Made by a program: the position numbers and the translations under genes
Assembly: GCF_900182905.1 (NCBI RefSeq)
Contig: NZ_FXUF01000009.1
Coordinates: forward strand, 99,148-163,147
Origin: Anoxynatronum buryatiense
GTDB lineage: Bacteria > Bacillota > Clostridia > Peptostreptococcales > Tindalliaceae
Direction: 5' to 3'
Length of the DNA: 64,000 bases
In this document: piece by piece, positions 1 through 7,012 of the stretch
Layout: each line of letters opens with the position of its first letter
Position numbering within the stretch: the stretch's first letter is position 1
Notes under the pieces: model-generated
What the model was told of the DNA's origin: nothing
The model's database searches: none
The model's input: only the letters and a program-made list of their open reading frames with translations

Positions 1-383
1 AGCAGTTTTTCAAACAGGGCCTTCTCTGCCTGGGGTTGAAGCAATCGATGATTGCTTTTGGACACCATGACCGGGTCCAGCACCACGTTGACTGGGCGCC
101 ACTTAATCAGCATTTCCTCAATGGCCTCAACAATGGCTGCACTGGAGACCATGCCTATTTTTGTCCCGTGCACCTGTATATCGGCATACACTGCATCCAT
201 TTGCGCCTTCACCATTTCAGGACTGATATTCTCCACCCCTGTAACACCCTGGGTGTTTTGGGCGGTAACAGCTGTAATCACACTCATTCCGTAGGTTTGC
301 AGAGCTCCGAAAGTTTTCAGGTCGGCCTGAACGCCGGCACCGCCACTGGAATCTGAGCCGGCGATGGTTAACAGGTTTTTCAT
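1..383 (-). CDS. thiD: ThiD, hydroxymethylpyrimidine (phosphate) kinase, N-terminal part only
   Basis: The gene is cut by the left edge; about the first 127 codons are visible. ThiD phosphorylates 4-amino-5-hydroxymethyl-2-methylpyrimidine (HMP) and then HMP-P to the pyrophosphate used by ThiE. The visible part starts MKNLLTIAGSDSSGGAG, the ribokinase-family signature that contacts the HMP ring, and continues with ADLKTF, MSVITAVTAQNTQGV and VLDPVMVSKS, all typical of ThiD. The ATG at 381-383 is preceded by a GGAGATGATG ribosome site. It is the last visible gene of the thiM operon, 64 bp downstream of the HAD phosphatase. The ATP-binding C-terminal half lies outside the window. Confidence 0.93.
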   Translation of the reverse strand, partial: MKNLLTIAGSDSSGGAGVQADLKTFGALQTYGMSVITAVTAQNTQGVTGVENISPEMVKAQMDAVYADIQVHGTKIGMVSSAAIVEAIEEMLIKWRPVNVVLDPVMVSKSNHRLLQPQAEKALFEKL

Positions 384-447
384 CTCATCATCTCCTTCAA
401 ACGACGTGATTGATCCGGCTTAAACTGGTGAATCACACTTGTTTGCC

Positions 448-1128
448 TTAATCACCGGCCTTCCCCAGCGCTTCCATCAGATGCATCACCTGATAAAAAT
501 CGTCATAGGCTCTGGCAGAAATGCCTTCCCGGCGGCAGAAATCCAGCAGTTGCTTTCGTGCAAAAACAATATCCACTTTTCTCACCGGACAATAGTCAGA
601 AACACCGTCGCCAATATAGATGGTTTTTCGACCTTCTACGGAAAACCGACGAATCAACTGGCATTTGCACACCCCACAGTGACCACAATCCGGTTCATGG
701 TGGGGTGTCTCAATGTCAATCTCTGGGTTGAAAACAATTCGATTGGCATACACAGGGAGTGAAATGCCTGCTTTTTTCAACAGATGATGAATGTACAGCT
801 CATAGCCGTCACTGAGAATGTATAATCGATGGCCTGCTGCCTTCATAACTTTGACAAATTCACCGAATCCTTTTTCCAGAGGGACACTTTCTGCAATCTT
901 CAAAATGGCCTCCGGATCGTTACTTCGAAATGTGCGGAATGTCTGCCGTGCACACTCTGTTGTTGAAATCTCCCGATTCTCCCAGCGTTGATTGATGGCT
1001 TGCCAGCCTTCACCAGCCAGCGCTTTCACCATGGCATGACACACGTCTGCTGTCGTAATGGTGCCATCAAAGTCAAGAAAGATATCATAGACATCATCAC
1101 TTGTATGAGCGCAGGTTAAGTTGTCCAT
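448..1128 (-). CDS. MtnX-like HAD-superfamily phosphatase in the thiamine operon
   Basis: A 226-aa HAD hydrolase. The nucleophile motif is LDFDGTIT near residue 19, motif II is ILSDGYE near residue 105, and the acidic motif IV is IGDGVSDY near residue 172. Size and motifs resemble MtnX-type (HAD-IB) phosphatases. An insertion with four cysteines and histidines (PDCGHCGVCKC, about residues 145-155) could bind a metal. It overlaps thiE by 13 bp and precedes thiD, so it sits inside a TPP-riboswitch-controlled operon with no visible methionine-salvage gene. The context suggests a thiamine-pathway role, such as dephosphorylating thiamine monophosphate or an HMP/thiazole phosphate; that is inference. 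The methionine-salvage phosphatase role is the alternative. Confidence 0.85.
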   Translation of the reverse strand: MDNLTCAHTSDDVYDIFLDFDGTITTADVCHAMVKALAGEGWQAINQRWENREISTTECARQTFRTFRSNDPEAILKIAESVPLEKGFGEFVKVMKAAGHRLYILSDGYELYIHHLLKKAGISLPVYANRIVFNPEIDIETPHHEPDCGHCGVCKCQLIRRFSVEGRKTIYIGDGVSDYCPVRKVDIVFARKQLLDFCRREGISARAYDDFYQVMHLMEALGKAGD

Positions 1129-1739
1129 TGAAGCGTCAGCTCCTTCGCGGCTTTCTCAGGTTCAGCATGTCCCAAGACAGCCGAAATCAACGAAACACCT
1201 GCCACACCTGTTGCTTTCACCTGTGACAGGTTGGCTGCTGAAATGCCGCCAATGCCCACGACGGGAATACCCACGCTCTTCACCACTTCTTCCAGTGTCT
1301 TCAGTCCAATGGCTGTCCCCGCGTCTTTTTTGCTGTCTGTGGGAAAAACGGCACCGGCGCCGATGTAGTCTGCTCCCATGCGCTCACCATATGCGGCCGA
1401 TGACGGGCTTCCCGCAGAATATCCCAACAGCTTCCTGTTTCCCAGCCATTTCCGGGCCACTTCCACCGGTAAATCCCCTTCACCTATGTGTAACCCGTCG
1501 GCATCTGCTGCCAGTGCTATATCCAGCCGGTCATTCACAATCACTGGTACCCCAAAGGGGGCTGCGATTTTTTTCAGGGTACAGGTGATGTCATAAAATT
1601 CCCTGGACCCCACCTCCTTTTCCCGCACCTGCAGCAGTGTTACCCCTCCTTTCAGCGCCTGTTGAACCTTTTCATAAAAATGGGTTTCTCCCGTAAGTGT
1701 TCGATCGGTGACCAGGTACAACCGATAATCAATTTTCAT
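1116..1739 (-). CDS. thiE: ThiE, thiamine-phosphate synthase
   Basis: A 207-aa TIM-barrel enzyme that joins HMP-pyrophosphate to thiazole phosphate to give thiamine monophosphate. The start MKIDYRLYLVTDR, the motif VTLLQVREK, the VIVNDRLDIALAADADGLHIGEGD stretch (given here only as its family hallmark, residues 66-89) and the phosphate-binding GIPVVGIGGIS near the C-terminus are diagnostic. Length is normal. The ATG overlaps the symporter stop codon in an ATGA arrangement, with a GGGAGGCG ribosome site inside the symporter gene, so the two are probably translationally coupled. Confidence 0.96.
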   Translation of the reverse strand: MKIDYRLYLVTDRTLTGETHFYEKVQQALKGGVTLLQVREKEVGSREFYDITCTLKKIAAPFGVPVIVNDRLDIALAADADGLHIGEGDLPVEVARKWLGNRKLLGYSAGSPSSAAYGERMGADYIGAGAVFPTDSKKDAGTAIGLKTLEEVVKSVGIPVVGIGGISAANLSQVKATGVAGVSLISAVLGHAEPEKAAKELTLQWTT

Positions 1740-3151
1740 TGAATGTCGCCTCCCTCGTGATAGGATCCTTCACCTTTTCTCCTCCCAAGACTTAACCCCA
1801 GAAACACAACGATCACCGATGTTACCATGGGCATGATAAAACTCAGCAACAGCTGGTTCGCCATGAAAAAGGGGATTCCTGTGGCAATGCCTGCCACAGA
1901 GGCCACAAGGGCTGTCATGTCTGTCATTTTTTCGTTGTACAGCCCATAAAACAGGGGAAAGGCAACCCCGGCACACAGCATGTCCGCCAGCAGGAAAAGG
2001 AAAAGCACGCTGTAGCCTCTGGAGGCGATCACCGCCACCGGCAGTATAATGAAAAAGGCAGCCCAGCGGGCCATTTTAATGAGAGATGCTGTTTCCCATG
2101 TTTTCGACACATGCTGACTACTCAATGCCAATGTGGCCGCCAAGGCATTCAGCAGCGTATCCACCGTACTCATCACCAGTACCACTGCCAGCATTAACAC
2201 CACCAGCATCAGCCCCGGCGGAAAAAGTGCGTACACCAGAGAAAACATGGCGGCAGACGGATTGTCAGCAAAACCCATACCCACAGCCACCATCCCCAGA
2301 TAACCTGTCATCAGCATCACGGGTACTGCGATGCCAATGCAAATGATCAGTGAGCGACGGATGGCCCGCGTGTTTCGGGCGGCGTACATACGCTGCCAAT
2401 ACCCCTGATGAAATAAGTTGGCCACCATTACGGCTATGCATAAGGTGAGCCCAAATTCAATCCCACCGGCGTTGTTGAGGCGAAATAGCTGAGGCGCACC
2501 CAGCGCACTTGCCTGAGCCATGGCCCCAATACCTCCCAGAGAGTTCACCACACCAGTTCCCACGATAATAAGCAATAACCCCATGAGTCCCATCTGGATC
2601 ATGTCAGTGAACATGGAAGCCCGCAACCCGCCATAGGCAGTGTAAATCATTGTTCCCGCTCCCACTACCAGTGCTGTGGTCATCAGGGGAATACCGGCCG
2701 CTTCCTGAATCACCAGCGCAATGGCTGTGAGTTCTGCCACAAGATGTACCAGCATGTAAAAAACGGACAAACCTGTTGTTAATCCCTGCATCCAGGGACC
2801 ATACCGCTGTTGCGCAAAATCACTGAGGGTGCTTCCCTCCGGCAAATAGGCCCTTATGCGGGGACCCAGCCACATAAGAATCAGATAAAGACCTGCCAAT
2901 CCCAGAGAATAACCGATAATACTGCTAAACCCTCCGATGGCACCAGCCTCAGGCGGTGTAAACAGGATAAAGACGCCTAAAAATGAAGCCAGAAAAGTGG
3001 AGAGCAGCATGCCCGTATCAGCTGTTCCTCTGGCCGTTAAAAAATCGTCTGGTGACGGCTTTTGTCCCCGGCTGTGCACCACGCCCACCATGGTAAACAC
3101 AAGTACCACCAGCACCAACAAGCTTACGATCAACCATTCTGAAAATATCAT
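1736..3151 (-). CDS. Sodium:solute symporter family transporter, candidate thiamine-precursor importer
   Basis: A 471-aa integral membrane protein with about 12-13 hydrophobic segments across its whole length. SSS-family features are visible: a first helix starting MIFSEWLIVSLL, the TARGTADTG loop, the LPEGSTLSDFAQQRYG segment after helix 3, and the GGLRASMFTDMIQMG motif after helix 5 that matches the sodium-site region of PanF/PutP-like proteins. It lies between thiM and thiE, 67 bp after thiM, and shares an ATGA overlap with thiE. All of this is downstream of a TPP riboswitch. I therefore infer uptake of HMP, hydroxyethylthiazole or thiamine. SSS-type candidates for this role (ThiV) have been proposed from comparative genomics. 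The exact substrate cannot be read from sequence. Confidence 0.85.
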   Translation of the reverse strand: MIFSEWLIVSLLVLVVLVFTMVGVVHSRGQKPSPDDFLTARGTADTGMLLSTFLASFLGVFILFTPPEAGAIGGFSSIIGYSLGLAGLYLILMWLGPRIRAYLPEGSTLSDFAQQRYGPWMQGLTTGLSVFYMLVHLVAELTAIALVIQEAAGIPLMTTALVVGAGTMIYTAYGGLRASMFTDMIQMGLMGLLLIIVGTGVVNSLGGIGAMAQASALGAPQLFRLNNAGGIEFGLTLCIAVMVANLFHQGYWQRMYAARNTRAIRRSLIICIGIAVPVMLMTGYLGMVAVGMGFADNPSAAMFSLVYALFPPGLMLVVLMLAVVLVMSTVDTLLNALAATLALSSQHVSKTWETASLIKMARWAAFFIILPVAVIASRGYSVLFLFLLADMLCAGVAFPLFYGLYNEKMTDMTALVASVAGIATGIPFFMANQLLLSFIMPMVTSVIVVFLGLSLGRRKGEGSYHEGGDIQ

Positions 3152-3218
3152 CTGCTGTTCCTCCTACACGTTGTGACTGCCTGTCGACAACGATGTGATG
3201 CACCATCGATGTCATTCA

Positions 3219-4043
3219 TCATTGTATTGAATCAGTTTGTGAAGGTGTGATCCACTTCACTTTACCGGATGCTGTCATGATTTCTTCTGTCAGCCGATGA
3301 ATTTCATCAATCAGCTTCACTTTGAAGGTGCCCGGCAAGTCACCATCTGCACTGGCCGCGGCCTGTTCTCCTGCCAATGAAATCGCCAGCAATCCCGCCA
3401 CGGTTCCTTCAAAAGACGACGCTGCTGCTCCACAGAAACCGGCAATAACAGCCCCGGCCATACACCCGGCTCCGGTGATTTTAGTGAGCATCTGAGTGCC
3501 GTTTTGAATCACTGCCACCCGGGTACCATCGGTCACCACATCCTGCTCTCCCGTCGCCGCTACCACACACTGCCAGTCTCTGGCAAGGGATACGCAAGCT
3601 TCAACGGCGTCTTTCCCATCATCAACAGAATCAACACCCCGCACTTCTGTTTTGATCCCTGCCAGTGATTTGATCTCTCCCAAATTTCCTTTCACCACAT
3701 GGATTGGATATTGGCTCCTTAATTCTTCAATGTAATCAATGCGGCTTGGAATCGCTCCACAACCCACCGGATCAAGTATCACGGGAATCTCTTTTTCTGC
3801 CGCTCCCCGCAGCGCCTCTTTGATGGCCAGCCGTTGCTCCGGTGTCAGGGTACCAATATTACAGTAGACGGCTGCCGACAGCTTGCTGAATGCGTAGGCT
3901 TCCTGCTCCACTTCACACATGGCTGGAGAAGCGCCACAGGCCAGCAGCACGTTGGCGCAGTCATTAATGGTCACATAGTTGGTGATCACCTGCACCAGCG
4001 GTGTCTTGCGTCGGGTTTCGGATAAAATACCATTTAATTTCAT
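3219..4043 (-). CDS. thiM: ThiM, hydroxyethylthiazole kinase
   Basis: Phosphorylates 4-methyl-5-hydroxyethylthiazole, feeding ThiE with salvaged thiazole. About 274 aa. ThiM hallmarks are VQVITNYVTINDCANVLLA near the N-terminus, GASPAMCE, VILDPVGCGA, VVKGNLGEI, VAATGEQDVVTDG and the catalytic-loop ITGAGCMAG. I chose the ATG at 4043 (MKLNGIL) because it is about 10 bp behind AGGAGG; the in-frame ATG at 4052 (MSK) lies only one base behind that site. It is the first gene of the operon after the TPP riboswitch. No thiC, thiG or thiazole synthesis gene is visible, so the locus looks like salvage. Confidence 0.95.
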   Translation of the reverse strand: MKLNGILSETRRKTPLVQVITNYVTINDCANVLLACGASPAMCEVEQEAYAFSKLSAAVYCNIGTLTPEQRLAIKEALRGAAEKEIPVILDPVGCGAIPSRIDYIEELRSQYPIHVVKGNLGEIKSLAGIKTEVRGVDSVDDGKDAVEACVSLARDWQCVVAATGEQDVVTDGTRVAVIQNGTQMLTKITGAGCMAGAVIAGFCGAAASSFEGTVAGLLAISLAGEQAAASADGDLPGTFKVKLIDEIHRLTEEIMTASGKVKWITPSQTDSIQ

Positions 4044-4111
4044 TTTGGACATTCCTCCTGTTTTTAGATTGCAGCGTTCACTTAACCCCTAGGCACCACC
4101 GCCAGCAACGC

Positions 4112-4141
4112 AAAAAACTTCCCCATCAAAGAGGAAGTTCA
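4112..4141 (-). terminator. Intrinsic terminator of the TPP riboswitch expression platform
   Basis: Read on the minus strand, AACTTCC and GGAAGTT arms flank a short loop and are followed by a run of six T. It lies between the aptamer and thiM, so it would stop leader transcription when TPP is bound. Upstream leader sequence with repeated CTGAACTTC/GATGAACTTC segments could form the competing antiterminator. Confidence 0.75.
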
Positions 4142-4227
4142 GAAGTTCATCGAGCACCTGTTCCACAGAACCATCCGCCAAGCACCTGCATCAGGGCTAT
4201 GGGGAGAATTTTCGGAGTGATCGAATC

Positions 4228-4314
4228 GACAGCTTCCTACGGTGGGATGATCCACATCAGGTTCAAGGGTAATGAAGAAGTTCATTTCTCAGCCTTTTCA
4301 GGCACCCCTGCTGT
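4228..4314 (-). promoter_or_regulatory. TPP (THI-box) riboswitch
   Basis: The minus strand carries the conserved THI-element blocks in order: GGGGTGCC, then GGCTGAGA, then ACCCTTGAACCTGAT, then GATCATCCCACCGTAGGAAG. These match the aptamer cores that bind the pyrimidine and pyrophosphate halves of thiamine pyrophosphate. It lies about 190 bp upstream of thiM and just downstream of a consensus promoter. It should switch off the thiM-symporter-thiE-HAD-thiD operon when TPP is plentiful. Confidence 0.95.
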
Positions 4315-4337
4315 AACGCTATGCATTTGTCTGCTTC

Positions 4338-4366
4338 ATTGTAGCACTTTGAAGAAATTCTGTCAA
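4338..4366 (-). promoter_or_regulatory. Sigma-A promoter of the thiamine operon
   Basis: On the minus strand a perfect TTGACA (4361-4366) and TACAAT (4338-4343) are separated by 17 bp. The predicted start near 4331 lies about 17 bp before the TPP aptamer, as expected for a riboswitch leader. Confidence 0.85.
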
Positions 4367-4430
4367 AGAGCTGCTTTTCGATTTGACGCCTTTGCAGATG
4401 AAGCTTCAATATAGATGAAGTTTCAATCAA

Positions 4431-5468
4431 TTATCCATGAGTACAGCAACTTTTCCGCACCACCAGTGTGGGATTCAGTGTCTGCTGTGATGCCTGCAGC
4501 TTTCCACCCTTCAGCCTTTCCATGAGCATGGAGGCCGCCAATGTGGAAATGGCTTCACGCGGCTGATGAATGGTAGTGAGTTCTGGCGATGTCATGAATC
4601 CTTCACGGATATCATCATAACCCATGACACTGTAATCCCGGGGAATCACCAGCCCCTGCTCCTGAAGGCCTTTGATGAATCCCAGGGCGGCTTGATCCGC
4701 ATGAAAAAACACGCCGCTGGTTTCTTTTAACAAGCCTGCCACTTTGCCCGCCAGTTGTTTGCCGGCCTCCCAGGTCAGTTCTTTCAGTGTCAGTACATGG
4801 GATTTCGCCACGCTGCTCCCGTGAATTTGCAGCCCTGCCTGAAAGCCTGCCAGACGATCCGTAAATTCTTTTTCGCCGGCATAGTGTGCCACGGTGACAC
4901 AGGCCAGCCGCCGGTGTCCCAAAGACGCCAGATATTCACCCGCCAGAAATCCACCCCTATAATTGTCATGATGCACCCAAAGAGTGGATGTTTCTTCTTC
5001 CGCCCAGGCAGGTACCAGATGATAAAAAATGGAGGGAACGCCTTCCTCTTCCAGCGCTGTCACGGTTTCACGACTCATGGTTGAAGAGGCAATGAGCAGC
5101 CCGTCCACTTTGCCCTGACGTACCAACCGCAGGGCATGGTTCTCTTGTTCCTGGCGGCTGCCGTCATAGGCAACAATGCAGTCCATTTGATTTTTTCCCA
5201 GCATGACCCTGATTTGTTGCAGGAGTTCGTCCAAAAAAAGACTGGTTTCACTCACCTGGCAAAAGGGCACGATAACACCAATGGTGTCTGTTCGGTTGCT
5301 GCAGAGTCCCCGGGCATTTTGATTGGGCACATAGTGCATTTCTGCAGCGATCTGCCGGACGCGTTTTCGGGTTTCTTCCGATACCAGGGGACTGTTATTC
5401 AGGCATCTGGACACCGTTGGATGACTGACTCCAGCTCTTTTGGCAATGTCCTTAATGGTGACCTTCAT
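4431..5468 (-). CDS. LacI-family transcriptional regulator
   Basis: A 345-aa repressor with the LacI helix-turn-helix at residues 1-50 (TIKDIAKRAGVSHPTVSRCLN) and hinge (VPNQNARGL), then a periplasmic-binding-protein-like sensor domain (about 60-340; DTIGVIVPF, GLLIASS, HRRLACV, GYDDIREGFMTSPELTTIHQP). The start ATG overlaps the stop of the upstream MFS gene (ATGA), so regulator and transporter are co-transcribed and coupled. It probably autoregulates from the two palindromes upstream of the MFS gene. The effector, presumably a sugar or sugar derivative imported by the MFS protein, is unknown. Confidence 0.93.
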   Translation of the reverse strand: MKVTIKDIAKRAGVSHPTVSRCLNNSPLVSEETRKRVRQIAAEMHYVPNQNARGLCSNRTDTIGVIVPFCQVSETSLFLDELLQQIRVMLGKNQMDCIVAYDGSRQEQENHALRLVRQGKVDGLLIASSTMSRETVTALEEEGVPSIFYHLVPAWAEEETSTLWVHHDNYRGGFLAGEYLASLGHRRLACVTVAHYAGEKEFTDRLAGFQAGLQIHGSSVAKSHVLTLKELTWEAGKQLAGKVAGLLKETSGVFFHADQAALGFIKGLQEQGLVIPRDYSVMGYDDIREGFMTSPELTTIHQPREAISTLAASMLMERLKGGKLQASQQTLNPTLVVRKSCCTHG

Positions 5469-6772
5469 GCCCTTTCACCTCCGCAAGCCGCCTCTTCACC
5501 ACTGGATTCAGTACAAATGACAGGTAACGGCACCTGTTGTAACTGTTCGGATAGATGAACACCATTCACTGCCAGTCTCACATCTTTCCCAGTCATCGAG
5601 CTGACCTGCCCCTTTGTCTGCTGGCGTCTCCACAATAGGATCACTGTCGAAAGCAGCCAGCTGACCACCGCTCCTGCCAGCAAAATCACCGGTAACCCGG
5701 TGACGCCTGTCTGTTCGATGGTATTGCCGGTGATTCGGGGAGCCAGTACGCTTCCCAGAGCCAGAAATGTAAAGACCACAGATGTGGCGCTTCCCACTGA
5801 TTGGGGAAAGGCATCTGAAATCAGCACCACAATCACTGGAAAAACGCCTGCCAACAGCAGTCCCATCAGCGGCAGCATGAACAGTGTCATCACCGGCGAA
5901 GGAAAAAGAACCCATACAGCCGTCACCAGCACATAGCCCGTCAGAACGCCTGTCAGGTAGCGTTCGTAACCCATTTTGTCGGCTAATCGTCCGGAAAAAC
6001 CCCGCCCGATGGTGAACGTCATCCAAAAAACGGCGGGAATTAAGCTGTAGGGAACCCACTGCTGGTTGCCTGCCTGAAACCAGTATTCACTAATCCATGA
6101 ACCCACCGTCTGCTCGGTCAGGGGATATGCAAATGCCAGCAGCCCAATAAGCAGCAGCAGGCCACTGAACCCTTTTGAATGTTTACTGCCGCCAGTGACC
6201 GTTTCAGGAAAATGGATTCGCAGTAATAGTCCCTGCATTATGATCACCATCACCAGGCAGACACCATAGGCCAACCGCCAGTTTCCCAGTCTTACTGTCC
6301 ATGTGGCCAGCAGTGGTGCCACCACAGCTCCCAGGCCAAAAAATAAATTTAGATAACCCACTTCTTTCCCTTTTCCACGGGTGGCAAGGGTGGCCATGGT
6401 CACACTGGCTCCCGTCTGATAGAGACCGAAGCCGCTGCCGGTGACAGTTAAACCCGCCAGAAACCAGTGAAATTCCGTGGCAAATATCATCATGGCAAAT
6501 CCTGTTGCCCACAGGATCCCTCCCAGTATCAACGTTTTCTTCCGATTCAGCCGGTCCATGATAAAGATTCCGGCAAACATGGAAATCAGCAGTCCGGCAG
6601 AAAGACCCGCCATAGCGCTGCCAGCCTGCTGAAAGCTAATTTGAAATGCATGCCGTATCTCGGGTAATAGTGCTGCCAATTGACTTCCTGAAACACCCAT
6701 AATGAAAAATGACAGAAAGAGGAACAATTTCAGTGGTGTGTAAGAGCCGGCGGTTGCTGCACGATTCATCAT
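5465..6772 (-). CDS. MFS transporter (sugar-permease-like)
   Basis: About 435 aa with 12 predicted helices. MFS signatures include DRLNRKKTLILGGIL after helix 2 and the repeated-half equivalent GRLADKMGYERY near residue 270. After helix 12 there is a hydrophilic tail of about 45 residues that contains two cysteines and is unusual for the family. The start is the ATG at 6772, 7 bp after AAGGGAG. The gene is first in a two-gene unit with the LacI regulator and follows a consensus promoter with two operator-like palindromes. This supports substrate-inducible uptake or export, most likely of a carbohydrate; the substrate is not readable. Confidence 0.88.
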   Translation of the reverse strand: MMNRAATAGSYTPLKLFLFLSFFIMGVSGSQLAALLPEIRHAFQISFQQAGSAMAGLSAGLLISMFAGIFIMDRLNRKKTLILGGILWATGFAMMIFATEFHWFLAGLTVTGSGFGLYQTGASVTMATLATRGKGKEVGYLNLFFGLGAVVAPLLATWTVRLGNWRLAYGVCLVMVIIMQGLLLRIHFPETVTGGSKHSKGFSGLLLLIGLLAFAYPLTEQTVGSWISEYWFQAGNQQWVPYSLIPAVFWMTFTIGRGFSGRLADKMGYERYLTGVLTGYVLVTAVWVLFPSPVMTLFMLPLMGLLLAGVFPVIVVLISDAFPQSVGSATSVVFTFLALGSVLAPRITGNTIEQTGVTGLPVILLAGAVVSWLLSTVILLWRRQQTKGQVSSMTGKDVRLAVNGVHLSEQLQQVPLPVICTESSGEEAACGGERA

Positions 6773-6860
6773 CAATCAACTCCCTTCATACTACCATAAA
6801 CCTTTGAAATCCTGACATTCCTCAGGACTACCACTCACCCTATTGAGGAATGCAGTCGAT

Positions 6861-6874
6861 TGCACACGTGTGCA
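6861..6874. promoter_or_regulatory. Operator-like palindrome O1 (LacI-type)
   Basis: TGCACACGTGTGCA is a perfect 14-bp palindrome with a central CpG, typical of LacI/GalR operators. It is downstream of the predicted transcription start of the MFS-lacI unit. Confidence 0.75.
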
Positions 6875-6890
6875 TTTCTTCAAAAAAAAG

Positions 6891-6909
6891 ATTGCACCTA
6901 ACGTGCAAT
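6891..6909. promoter_or_regulatory. Operator-like inverted repeat O2
   Basis: ATTGCAC and GTGCAAT arms flank 5 bp. The element covers the predicted transcription start of the MFS-lacI unit. Its TTGCAC half-site resembles that of the neighbouring perfect palindrome. The two centres are about 32 bp apart, close to three helical turns. Confidence 0.7.
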
Positions 6910-6912
6910 CTC

Positions 6913-6941
6913 ATTATACCGATTTCACTCATTCATGTCAA
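6913..6941 (-). promoter_or_regulatory. Consensus sigma-A promoter of the MFS-lacI unit
   Basis: Minus-strand TTGACA (6936-6941) and TATAAT (6913-6918), both exact, with a 17-bp spacer. Such a strong promoter overlapped by operators implies tight repression by the LacI protein. Confidence 0.9.
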
Positions 6942-7012
6942 TCATTCATTTTTTTCTGCCAGTCTTGCCACCTTAACAGTCTTACTTGATCTCCGATGAT
7001 TTCTTCGTGGCT

